Below, in pieces: positions 35,453 to 43,540 of a stretch of 64,000 nucleotides of DNA (its first letter is position 1; each line of letters starts with the position of its first letter). Position numbers and translations under genes: made by a program. Source of the stretch: Kutzneria chonburiensis (GTDB taxonomy: Bacteria > Actinomycetota > Actinomycetes > Mycobacteriales > Pseudonocardiaceae); contig NZ_CP097263.1 in the NCBI RefSeq assembly GCF_028622115.1, positions 3,162,001 to 3,226,000 of the forward strand, written 5' to 3'. The notes below the pieces were generated by a model, which saw only the letters and a program-made list of their open reading frames with translations, was not told the DNA's origin and did not search any database.

Positions 35453-37414
35453 TCAGTCGCTCAGCAGCAGCTGGTCGACCACGAGGTGGCCCCACTTGCC
35501 GGTCGCCTGGTCGATCACCCGCACCTGGGCGCTCTTCCCCTGGAATTGGCTGACGTCCCAGTCGACGGGTTTGAGCACCCCGGTGTCGTCGCCGGTCGCC
35601 GTCCGCACCACGGTGCCGTTGACGACCAGGTTGATCGAGGTCTCACCGGGCTTCCCGTGTGGATGGCGTCCGCCCGCGACCAGGAAGTGCACGTGGTTTC
35701 GGTCCAGGGTGAACGTCGGCGAGGTGATCGTGCCGGTGGCCGGGTCGCTGGACGTGTCCAACACCGCGTTGCCGACCATGCCGGGCACCTGCTCGACCGA
35801 CGGCCTGGTGCCGGCGAAGCTGCCGGTGGTCGTCCAGCCCAGGTCGTAGGCCGCGCCTTCGAAGCCGGAGACCAGCTCGGCCGGACGCTGGGCCAGGTTC
35901 TGGAACTCGGTGACCGTGGTGTTGGCGAAGGTGCCGCTGCCGCCGCTGGTGTAGAGGTTGATGCCGGTGTCGGACGGGTCGGCGAACACCTCGCTGGAGT
36001 GCACGTACCGCCCGTCGTCCACGAAGACCTCGATCGTCGTGCGGTCGACCAGGATCCGCAGGTGCGCGCTGGTCTTGGCCGGACTCCACGGCGCGTGGCT
36101 CTCGCCTCGGCCGCCGGTGGTGTCGGGCTCGCCGGTCTGCCGGCGGTTCAGGTAGCTGTAGTCGTGATATATCCCCACATCCGCGTGACGTGTGCCGTCG
36201 GCCGACGCCCGCAGCTGCAACCCGATGTTGTCCAGCCGGGTCCAGCTGACGTCGGTGTCCAGCTCGTAGGCGGTGCCGTGGTAGGCCAGCGGCACCAGGC
36301 CGTTGTCGACCTGGATGGTGCCGAGGTTGGTCACGGAGGAGGCGTGGGACGCCAGCGCGGGTGTCGGCTGAGACGCCAGCGCATACCCGTCCGCGTAGTG
36401 CTTCAGCGTGATCTGGCGGACGATCGAGTCGGTGCCGTTGAAGCCGTCCGAGGCCCAGGTCGGCGTGGTGTCCGCGTACGCCCAGTTGTTCATCCAGGCC
36501 ATCCCGTACCGCCGGTCCAGCGGCGCGGCCGGGTCCTCCCACGTGACTCCGGCGTACCAGTCGAAGCCCTGGTCCAGCCATTGCGGTGTGGCCGAGTCGG
36601 GGGTGAACCTCGCCCCGTCGAAGGACCCGGTCCAGTACGCGTACGTGTTGGGCATCCCGGCCGACATCCCGTTGGCGCTCAGGCCCAGCACCCAGTGCAT
36701 GGTGCCGTCGTCGGCGCGGATCTGGAACAGATCCGGGCATTCCAGCGTGCCGTAGGTGGTCACGAAGTCCGACCGCTGCGTCCACGTCTTCAGGTCGGGC
36801 GAGGTGAAGAAGCCGATCCGGTCGCCCTCGGTGATCGCCGCGACCCACCGGCCGCGGGCGGTGTCCCGGACGATCTTCGGGTCCCGGAAGGCGCCGCGGC
36901 CGCCGTTGGGGATCACCGGCGTGTCGCCGTAGGGACGGAACGTCCGGCCGCCGTCGATGGAGTACCACAGGAATTGCGCCTGCGGCCCGGAGCCGTTGGT
37001 CGGATGATCCATCTGCGTGACCAGCTGCACCACCGCGCCGGCGCCGAAACCGGCCGTGTTCCCGGTGTCCACGACCGTGGAGCCGGACCAGAGGTCGTAG
37101 TTGGCGTTCGTCTTCTTCGGCGCGGCAATGCCTTGGTCGGCAAAGGCGACACCGTCGGCGCTCGTCGCGAGCCGCCAGGCGGTGCCGACCTGCGTCGGGT
37201 AGTCGGCGTCGTAGAGGTAGTAGTAGTTGTACTTCCCGTTGACGTACACCGGCCGCTGGGGATCGTTCTTCCAGTGGTCGGGCACCGTGAAGTGGTACTG
37301 CGCGCGATACGTGGTCGCCGCCGACGCCGGGGCCACGGGACCGAACACCCCGGTGGCTACCACCGCCACCGCAACCGCGAGCGCTAACCGAGGCTTGCTC
37401 GTCTTTGAGCTCAT
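35453..37414 (-). CDS. secreted GH32 levanase/fructan beta-fructosidase
   Basis: This 653-residue enzyme has a signal peptide (MSSKTSKPRL, then a hydrophobic run to APASAA). The GH32 five-bladed propeller shows WKNDPQRPVYVNG (nucleophile Asp in NDP), FRDPKIV (RDP motif) and LECPDLF (acid/base Glu). NDPQ in place of NDPN is common in levanase-type enzymes. A beta-sandwich follows (about 330-500), and a C-terminal module (about 510-653) resembles the tail seen on levanases. GGAGG lies 5 bases before ATG 37414. It is the extracellular step of the fructan operon: it would cut levan or inulin outside the cell, and the ABC transporter then imports the products. Confidence 0.88.
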   Translation of the reverse strand: MSSKTSKPRLALAVAVAVVATGVFGPVAPASAATTYRAQYHFTVPDHWKNDPQRPVYVNGKYNYYYLYDADYPTQVGTAWRLATSADGVAFADQGIAAPKKTNANYDLWSGSTVVDTGNTAGFGAGAVVQLVTQMDHPTNGSGPQAQFLWYSIDGGRTFRPYGDTPVIPNGGRGAFRDPKIVRDTARGRWVAAITEGDRIGFFTSPDLKTWTQRSDFVTTYGTLECPDLFQIRADDGTMHWVLGLSANGMSAGMPNTYAYWTGSFDGARFTPDSATPQWLDQGFDWYAGVTWEDPAAPLDRRYGMAWMNNWAYADTTPTWASDGFNGTDSIVRQITLKHYADGYALASQPTPALASHASSVTNLGTIQVDNGLVPLAYHGTAYELDTDVSWTRLDNIGLQLRASADGTRHADVGIYHDYSYLNRRQTGEPDTTGGRGESHAPWSPAKTSAHLRILVDRTTIEVFVDDGRYVHSSEVFADPSDTGINLYTSGGSGTFANTTVTEFQNLAQRPAELVSGFEGAAYDLGWTTTGSFAGTRPSVEQVPGMVGNAVLDTSSDPATGTITSPTFTLDRNHVHFLVAGGRHPHGKPGETSINLVVNGTVVRTATGDDTGVLKPVDWDVSQFQGKSAQVRVIDQATGKWGHLVVDQLLLSD

Positions 37415-37438
37415 GCCGACCTCCAGAACGGAAAGGAA

Positions 37439-38394
37439 CTACAGAACACTCAGCCGTTTGCCGTCCCACGCCACCGGCCTGGGATCGCTGATGTCGCCGA
37501 CGAAGCCGTCCTCGCCGCGGTTGTGGAACGCCAGCAGCACCCAGCGGCCGTCGGACCGGCGGCGGATCAGGCGTCCGCTGTAGCAGCGGTCGTCGGTGAC
37601 GGGCTCGGCCGCCGCGATGTCGAACGGCCCGAGCGGACCGCCGGCCGGGGCGGCCCAGACGCCGCCGGTCGTGCCGGTCGCGCGGCGGTCGGCCGAGGCA
37701 TGCTCGGCCAGGCAGGAGAACAGCAGGACCGGCCGGCCGTCGATCACCTCGACCTGGGTCACCTCCAGCTGCCCGAATCCCCGTGGCCCGGGGCCGTCAA
37801 CGGTGGCCGCGGTTCCCAGCGGCGCAGGTCGGCGGAGACCGCGTGGCCGATGACGCCGCGCTCGAACGGTTCGCCGGTGGTGGCACGGGCGGTGATGAGC
37901 ATGTGCCAGCCGTCGCCGTCCGGATCGGCGAACACCCACGGGTCGCGGAACGCCTCGTCGTGCCAGACGCCGGCGTCCAGCGTCTCGTACCACCGGGAAT
38001 CGGCGGCCAGCACCGGATTCTCCGGATTCCGTTGCCAGACAAGCAGATCCTGGGACGTCGCGTAACCGATCCGCTGGACGTTGCGGCCGTCGGGGGCGGC
38101 CGTCGCGCCGGTGTAGAACAGGAACCACGTGCCGTCCGGATGCCGTACCACCGAACCGGTCCACGTCGCCAGGTCGTCGAACGCCGGGGCGTCCGCGCGG
38201 ACCAGGGCATCCTCGACTCGGTTCCAGCTCACCAGATCGGCCGAGACGGCGTGGCCGACCGACGCGCGGTAGTGGCGGGCCTCGGGGTCGTGCAGGGCCT
38301 TTGAGGCGTAGAGGAAGAACAGGTGGTAGCGGTCGCCGTCGTCGGCGAACCAGAAGTCCCAGACCCAGGAGTCGGGCAGCGAGAACATCCTCAT
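37439..38394 (-). CDS. cytoplasmic GH32-like beta-fructosidase, frameshifted
   Basis: Two frames join to give about 318 residues with a five-bladed beta-fructosidase fold: SWVWDFWF (candidate nucleophile Asp), TWTGSVV, and FRDPWVF (the RDP motif of GH32/GH68). The first frame (from ATG 38394) ends in LTAPGHGD and then stops early. The second resumes as FGQLEVTQVEV and runs to TAG/TGA at 37439. One added T in GATT near 37776 restores GDFGQLEV. There is no signal peptide, so it should act on imported oligofructosides. Its ATG overlaps the permease stop. GH43/GH68-type activity is an alternative. Confidence 0.75.
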
Positions 38395-39281
38395 CCCTTC
38401 ACGCCGCTGGCGGCGACACTGCTGACGAACGCGCGCTGGAAGGCCAGGAACACCACGAGCACCGGCAGCGTGATCATCGAGGTGTAGGCCATGACCTCGC
38501 CCCAGGCGGTGTTGTCCTGGAAGAAGTACTGGAGGCCGACCATGACCGGCCGCAGGTTCTCGTCCTGCACGACCATGCTCGGCCACAGGTACTGGTTCCA
38601 GGCCGGCAGGAAGGTCAGGATGGCCACGGTGGCGAACGCCGGACCGGACAGCGGAACGGCGATCCGCCGGTAGATGGTGAGCCAGCCGGCGCCGTCGATC
38701 CGGGCCGCCTCGTCGATGGCGGTCGGGATGGTCGAGAAGTACTGGGCGAACAGGAAGATCGAGAAGCCGTTGGCGATGAACGGGATGATCTGCACCTGGT
38801 AGGAGTCCAGCCAGCCGAAGTCGTACTCGACCCGCCCGTGCTGCAACACCAGGGTCGGCAGCTGCGAGACCCAGTAGACCATCGGCACCGCGATGGTCTC
38901 GAACGGCACGATCAGCGTGGCGATGACGACGCTGAGCACCACGCCCCGGCCGGTCCAGCGCAGCCGGGAGATCGCGAACCCGGCCATCGAGTTGATCACC
39001 AGCCCGGCGCCGACGATCGCCACCGTGACGAGCACCGAGTTGAGCAGGAACCGCCCGACCGGGACCCGGTCGAACACCCCGGCGTAGTTGCGCAGGCTGA
39101 TGTCGCCCAGCGGCAGGAACGCCCGCCAGCCGCCGAGGTCGGACAGGATCTGCCCGTCCGGCTTCAGGCTGGAGACGATCATGAACACCAGGGGGAACAG
39201 GAAGAACACGGCCAGTCCGACCAGCACGAGATAGGTCCAGACCCGCCGGCGGCGGCGCAGCACCGGGTCAGGCACGGCCAT
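38391..39281 (-). CDS. CUT1 ABC sugar permease (MalG-like)
   Basis: This 296-residue protein has six predicted membrane helices and the cytoplasmic EAA loop AIDEAARIDGAGWLTIYRRI, which contacts the ATPase. Length and order fit the second permease of carbohydrate uptake-1 systems. It overlaps the first permease gene by 14 bases and the GH32-like gene by 4. No ATP-binding subunit is encoded nearby, as is usual in actinomycetes that share an MsiK-type ATPase. Confidence 0.92.
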   Translation of the reverse strand: MAVPDPVLRRRRRVWTYLVLVGLAVFFLFPLVFMIVSSLKPDGQILSDLGGWRAFLPLGDISLRNYAGVFDRVPVGRFLLNSVLVTVAIVGAGLVINSMAGFAISRLRWTGRGVVLSVVIATLIVPFETIAVPMVYWVSQLPTLVLQHGRVEYDFGWLDSYQVQIIPFIANGFSIFLFAQYFSTIPTAIDEAARIDGAGWLTIYRRIAVPLSGPAFATVAILTFLPAWNQYLWPSMVVQDENLRPVMVGLQYFFQDNTAWGEVMAYTSMITLPVLVVFLAFQRAFVSSVAASGVKG

Positions 39282-40230
39282 GGCTGGAGTCCTTGTCTCG
39301 GGTCAGGAAGCGCTGCACCAGCGCGATGACGAGCACCAGCACGAAGAACACCAGCGACAGCGCCGAGCCGTAGCCGATCTGCTGCTGGTGGTAGCCCATC
39401 CGGACGGCGTGGTAGACCAGCGTCGAGGTGGCGTCCACCGGGCCGCCCTGGGTCATCACGTCGATCTGCACGAACAGGCCCAGCGCGGCGATGGTGATGG
39501 TGATCAGCACGAAGACCCGGGTCGGGCGCAGGCACGGCCACGTCACGTCGCGGAACTGCCGCCACGGTCCGGCGCCGTCGATCCGCGCCGCCTCGTACAG
39601 CTCGCCGGGGATGGTCTGCAGGCCCGACAGCCAGATCAGCATGTGGAAGCCGACCGCCTGCCAGATCGACAGCACGATGATCGCGGCCAGCGCCGTGCTC
39701 GGGTTGTTCAGCCAGGCGGTGCCCTGCCAGGCGCCGAGGGTGATCGAGTTGATGAAGGAGTTGACCAGCCCGTCCGGCTGGTACATGAACTTCCACAGGA
39801 TGGAGACCACCACGATCGAGGTCACCACCGGGATGAAGAAGATGACCCGGAACGCGACCGCGCCGCGGATCTTCTGGTTCACCAGCAACGCCAGCGCCAG
39901 CCCGAACCCGGCCTGCACCGGCACCACGACCACCGCGAAGCAGAACGTGTTCAGCAGCGAGCGGACGAAGGTGGGGTCGGCGGTGAAGGCCCGGACGAAG
40001 TTGTCGAGGCCGGTGAAGGCGATCGGTTCTGGTGAGACCAGCCGGGCGTTGGTGAACGACAGCACGAAGCCGAGGATCACCGGGACGATCAGGAACGCGG
40101 CCAGCAGCAGCACGGCCGGCGCGACCATGGCCCAGCCGGCACGGCGCTCGGCGCGCAGGTCGACGCGGATCCGTTGGCGTGGAGAGGAAATCGCGGCCAC
40201 GCGGGTTTTCGACGGGGAGATCGCCGTCAT
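39268..40230 (-). CDS. CUT1 ABC sugar permease (MalF-like)
   Basis: This 320-residue permease has a 30-residue cytoplasmic N-tail, six helices and the EAA motif LYEAARIDGAGPWRQFRDVT. It is the first of the two permease subunits of the probable fructo-oligosaccharide importer. It follows the solute-binding protein gene after 57 bases and overlaps the next permease, so stoichiometric expression is expected. Confidence 0.92.
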   Translation of the reverse strand: MTAISPSKTRVAAISSPRQRIRVDLRAERRAGWAMVAPAVLLLAAFLIVPVILGFVLSFTNARLVSPEPIAFTGLDNFVRAFTADPTFVRSLLNTFCFAVVVVPVQAGFGLALALLVNQKIRGAVAFRVIFFIPVVTSIVVVSILWKFMYQPDGLVNSFINSITLGAWQGTAWLNNPSTALAAIIVLSIWQAVGFHMLIWLSGLQTIPGELYEAARIDGAGPWRQFRDVTWPCLRPTRVFVLITITIAALGLFVQIDVMTQGGPVDATSTLVYHAVRMGYHQQQIGYGSALSLVFFVLVLVIALVQRFLTRDKDSSHGRA

Positions 40231-40287
40231 GGGAGGTGCCTTCCCGCTCGGCCCGCCCGGCGTCGCCGCCGGGCGGGGAACGACGGT

Positions 40288-41568
40288 CTAGAAGCCGTAG
40301 TTGTTCTGCGACTTGATGTCGGTGTCGATCGCCTGCGCTGCGGTGTCCAATGTGGACTTCACGGCGGCGCCGTTCATGATGTCCTTGGCCGCCTTCTCGA
40401 AGGTCGAGGAGATCACCGGGTAACCGGGCGTGGCCGGCCGGGCCAGGGCGAACTTCCGCGACAGCACCGTGAACTGGTGCAGGGCGCCGGTGTCGCTGAA
40501 GTACTTCGACGCCGCCGCGGCGCTCGCCGTGCTCGGGATGACCACCTGGCTGTCGGCGAAGGCGGTGAGATACTTGTCCTGGAAGCTGAACTTCAGGTAC
40601 GCGCGGGCCCCGTCGGCGTTCGGGCAGCCGGCCGAGATGCCCCACTGCCAGGAACCGCCGCCGATCTTCGGGCCCTTGCCGAAGTCCACCGGCGGCAGGA
40701 TCAGCAGGTCGCCGCCGACCGCGGCCAGCGCGTCCTTGGCGTTCCACACGCCGGTGTAGCTCAGCGCGACCTTGTTGTCGATGAAGCGCTGGTTGCCGAC
40801 CGGGCCGGCGTTGTCCACCCACTTGTCCTTGAACGCCTGCTGGAACCAGGTGAAGAACCGCACGGCGTCCGGGCCGTTCAGCGCGCCGTCGGCGGACTTC
40901 ATGGTGCCGCGGTTGATCAGGTCGCCGCCGGCGCTCTGCAGCATCGGCGAGTAGGCGTACGACCACCACTCCCCCGTGTCGGCGGCCCCCAGGTCAAGTG
41001 GTGTGGCGTAGCCGTTGGCCTTCAGCGTCGTCACGGCCGCGTCGAACTCGTCGAGCGTCCAGGGCTTGTCCACGGTGGGGATCCGGATGTTGTTCTTGTC
41101 CAGCACCGATTTCCGGGCGAAGATCGACAACGCCGCGTCCCAGTAGCCGGCCGAGTAGACGGTGTTGCGGTAGCGGCCGACCGTGGTGGGCAGCAGGGAG
41201 TTGATCAGGCTGTCCGGCAGGCCGAGCGGCTGGAGGTAGCCGGCCCAGGCCCAGTTCGGCATCACCGGGCCGTCCATGTCCAGCAGGCAGGGCAGCTTGT
41301 GCGCGGCGGCGGCCGCGGTGATCGCGTCGTTGTAGGAGCCCTGCGGGAAGTTCTGCTGGACGATCTTGTACTGGTGCTGGGACGCGTTGAAGTCGGCGAT
41401 GATCTGCTTGTACACCGCCAGTTCGCCGGGATTGCCGGCCGAGTGCGTCCACATCGTGATCTCGCCGGGGGCGCCGGCCGAGTCCTGGCTCGCGCGGGCG
41501 CAGCCGCCGAGCGCGAGCGCCGCGGACAGGCCCGCCGCTACTATGACCGAGAGAGACTTGCGCTTCAC
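40288..41568 (-). CDS. sugar ABC transporter solute-binding lipoprotein (fructan operon)
   Basis: This 426-residue family-1 extracellular solute-binding protein has a lipoprotein signal, MKRKSLSVIVAAGL followed by the lipobox LALGGC, so it is anchored by its Cys to the outer face of the membrane. GTG 41568 is taken as the start because it gives a normal signal peptide; the RBS is weak. It follows the LacI gene after 95 bases and precedes two permeases and two GH32-type enzymes, which point to fructo-oligosaccharides as ligand (inference). Confidence 0.9.
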   Translation of the reverse strand: MKRKSLSVIVAAGLSAALALGGCARASQDSAGAPGEITMWTHSAGNPGELAVYKQIIADFNASQHQYKIVQQNFPQGSYNDAITAAAAAHKLPCLLDMDGPVMPNWAWAGYLQPLGLPDSLINSLLPTTVGRYRNTVYSAGYWDAALSIFARKSVLDKNNIRIPTVDKPWTLDEFDAAVTTLKANGYATPLDLGAADTGEWWSYAYSPMLQSAGGDLINRGTMKSADGALNGPDAVRFFTWFQQAFKDKWVDNAGPVGNQRFIDNKVALSYTGVWNAKDALAAVGGDLLILPPVDFGKGPKIGGGSWQWGISAGCPNADGARAYLKFSFQDKYLTAFADSQVVIPSTASAAAASKYFSDTGALHQFTVLSRKFALARPATPGYPVISSTFEKAAKDIMNGAAVKSTLDTAAQAIDTDIKSQNNYGF

Positions 41569-41663
41569 CGTGGGTTTCTCTTTCCCGGAGCGCGACCGGC
41601 CGTCGCCTCCGTGCCGGATGGCAGCGCCAACTGCCATGTGGAGTGCTGTGATCCGCCGCCGGC

Positions 41664-42698
41664 TCAGTCGCCAAACTGGGCCGGCGGCGGGCCGACCGAG
41701 GCCCGTCGCACGATCGGGCAAGGCATGAGATGCGGGGCCGCCGGGTCGGCCTCGCGCAGTCCGAGGGCGACCTCCATCGCCCAGCGGCCCATCTCGTAGT
41801 GCGGGAGTGCGACCGTGGTCAGCGGCGGGTCGAGCTCGGCCGCGACCAGCTGCTGGTCGTCGTAGCCGACGACGGACAGGTCATCGGGCACCGAAAGGCC
41901 GCGCTGGTGCGCGGCCGCGTAGGCGCCCATCGCCATGCGGTCGTTGAAGCAGAACATCGCCGTCGGCCGGCGGCCCGCCGGCAGGTCCAGCAGCCGCCGG
42001 GCCGCCGCCCGCCCGCCGCCGGCCACCGGTTCGGCCCTGGCGTGCAGGAAGGGATCCGGCTCGATCCCGGCCTCGGCCAGGACCTGGAGATACCCCTCGC
42101 GCCGCAGCCGCGAGGCGACGAGGTCGAACCGCTCCTCGGCGTCCAGGTAGGCGATCCGGCGGTGCCCGGCCGCCACCAGTTCGCGTACCGCCGCCATCCC
42201 GCCGGCCCGTTCGTCGGGCACGACCGCGGCCCGGTTCGCCGTGGCCGGCGCGCAGTCGAGCAGGACGGCGTCCTCGGGCAGATCGGCCGGCACCTCGACC
42301 ACGCGGTGCCACATGCACGCGTAGATCATGGCGTCGACCTGCTGTCCGCTCAGGGCTTGCAGCGCCTGCCGCTCCGCGCCGACGTCGCCCTCGGTGTCGA
42401 CCAGGATCACCAGCCGCCCGTGTTCGCGGGCCACGTCGTTGGCCCCGGCCAGCATCCGCCCGGCGAACGGCGTGGTCGCGATCGTGTCCGAGACCAGGCC
42501 GACCAGCCGGGTCTGCTGGGTGCGCAGACTGCGGGCCACCGAGTTCGGCTCGTAGCCGACCGCCTCGGCCGCCTCGCGCACCCGCTGCTGGGTCTGCGGT
42601 GAGATGCGCGCGGTGTTGACGCCACTGAGCACCATCGACACCGTCGCCGTCGACACCCCGGCGCGGGCCGCCACATCGGACATCCGGACTCGACCCAT
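41664..42698 (-). CDS. LacI-family repressor of the fructan operon
   Basis: This 344-residue regulator has the LacI HTH at the very N-terminus (MSDVAARAGVSTATVSMVLSG), the hinge helix region (SVARSLRTQQT) and a periplasmic-binding-protein-like effector domain (LVGLVSDTIATTPFAG to the C-terminus). ATG 42698 has AAGGGA 7 bases upstream; a GTG one codon earlier is possible. A perfect palindrome TTAATCGATTAA lies 22 bases upstream of the start, so it is likely autoregulated and represses the downstream transporter and hydrolase genes until a sugar binds. Confidence 0.92.
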   Translation of the reverse strand: MGRVRMSDVAARAGVSTATVSMVLSGVNTARISPQTQQRVREAAEAVGYEPNSVARSLRTQQTRLVGLVSDTIATTPFAGRMLAGANDVAREHGRLVILVDTEGDVGAERQALQALSGQQVDAMIYACMWHRVVEVPADLPEDAVLLDCAPATANRAAVVPDERAGGMAAVRELVAAGHRRIAYLDAEERFDLVASRLRREGYLQVLAEAGIEPDPFLHARAEPVAGGGRAAARRLLDLPAGRRPTAMFCFNDRMAMGAYAAAHQRGLSVPDDLSVVGYDDQQLVAAELDPPLTTVALPHYEMGRWAMEVALGLREADPAAPHLMPCPIVRRASVGPPPAQFGD

Positions 42699-42719
42699 CA
42701 CGGCGTCCCTTCCGGCTGT

Positions 42720-42731
42720 TTAATCGATTAA
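42720..42731. promoter_or_regulatory. LacI-type operator, fructan operon
   Basis: TTAATCGATTAA is a perfect 12-bp palindrome with a central CG, as in LacI-family operators, and lies directly upstream of the LacI gene. It is strikingly AT-rich against the GC-rich background. A second, less regular candidate, ATGGCA with TGCCAT eight bases apart (41618-41637), precedes the solute-binding protein gene. Confidence 0.65.
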
Positions 42732-42763
42732 CTACAGGTTAAGCGAGTATGCAGCGCGGTACT

Positions 42764-43324
42764 TCACCCGTCAAGGGCCGGCCGCATGCCGAAGGCGAGG
42801 AGCAGGGTGATGCCGGCCAACAGGAACAAATCGCCGATGCTGGCCACGGCGTGCAGGGGCGGGACCGGAATGATGTCGCCGAGCCAGGCCAGGTGCGTCG
42901 AATCGACAGCAGGCACGTTCTTCGGGCCACTGTCGAAGTCTCCGGGTCGCTGCCCGGCGAGGACGGCCGCGGCGCGGGAGTAGGGCATGCGGCCGTTGCC
43001 GGCGATCGCGATGCCGTTGAGCACCGCGCCGGCCAGCACGGTCAGCCCGGACACCTGGAGGGGGCGAGAGCGGCGGGGCAGGTTGAGCATGATCCACAGG
43101 CACATCAGCGCGAAGACCGGTACGAGCATCGGAAGATGCGCCTCGTCCTGAAGCAGGTGCCGCAGGCCCGCCAGGCGGTACTGGGCGAGCTGGATCGCGG
43201 CGGCGGTCCACGGCAGCCACCAAGCGCGCAGGCGCAGTGCGGTCAGATGACGCAGCCGGCCGCCGGCAAGGTAGCCGGCGGCCAGGCCGGTCAGTATCGG
43301 CAGACAGAAGACGAGCAAGGACAT
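42764..43324 (-). CDS. DUF5317-like membrane protein
   Basis: This 186-residue protein has about five hydrophobic segments and the motifs NGIAIAGNGRMPYS and LAWLGDIIPVP, with SIGD near the end, which I associate with the DUF5317 family of unknown function. Its ATG is one base after the stop of a 30-codon gene with a strong RBS, so the two form a mini-operon. A copy of the 21-bp GTACGGG element lies upstream of that pair and suggests control by the neighbouring HTH/NB-ARC/TPR regulator. Confidence 0.7.
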   Translation of the reverse strand: MSLLVFCLPILTGLAAGYLAGGRLRHLTALRLRAWWLPWTAAAIQLAQYRLAGLRHLLQDEAHLPMLVPVFALMCLWIMLNLPRRSRPLQVSGLTVLAGAVLNGIAIAGNGRMPYSRAAAVLAGQRPGDFDSGPKNVPAVDSTHLAWLGDIIPVPPLHAVASIGDLFLLAGITLLLAFGMRPALDG

Positions 43325-43417
43325 TCAGCCGCCGGTCACGTCCGGAGCACCGACGGTGTAGACGATCGTGGCCAGCGTGGCCACGGCGAACAGGGCCTGA
43401 TACAAGCGATATCTCAT
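43325..43417 (-). CDS. 30-residue single-pass membrane peptide
   Basis: A short gene with a near-perfect RBS (AAGGAGG, then TGTGCG, then ATG 43417) encodes MRYRLYQALFAVATLATIVY and ten further residues ending GAPDVTGG. The basic start and the hydrophobic run of residues 8-22 indicate a small membrane peptide. Its TGA is directly followed by the ATG of the DUF5317-like gene, so translation is coupled. Function is unknown. It could be a leader, a regulator of its partner or a membrane-inserted toxin-like peptide. Confidence 0.7.
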   Translation of the reverse strand: MRYRLYQALFAVATLATIVYTVGAPDVTGG

Positions 43418-43470
43418 CGCACACCTCCTTGATGGACCAGGCTGGAGGAGGACACGGGGTGAAGTCCCGA

Positions 43471-43491
43471 TTCCCGTACGAACCCGTACAC
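43471..43491 (-). promoter_or_regulatory. 21-bp GTACGGG element, copy facing the membrane-peptide operon
   Basis: Read on the minus strand the element is GTGTACGGGTTCGTACGGGA plus one A, with two GTACGGG heptamers 10 bp apart. It is the exact inverted copy of 45845-45865. It lies 53 bases before the ATG of the 30-residue peptide gene and 49 bases before the GTG of the divergent regulator, so it could serve both. Confidence 0.65.
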
Positions 43492-43499
43492 CGCGCACC

Positions 43500-43505
43500 T
43501 AGAAT
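43500..43505 (+). promoter_or_regulatory. possible -10 box of the HTH/NB-ARC/TPR gene
   Basis: TAGAAT fits the TANNNT consensus of actinomycete sigma-70-like promoters. It begins 10 bases after the proximal heptamer of the 21-bp element (43471-43491) and lies 36 bases before GTG 43541. The -35 position would overlap the element, as at activator-dependent promoters. Confidence 0.4.
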
Positions 43506-43540
43506 TCGCCGTCAGGGGAACGGTTTCAGCCAACGGGGGC

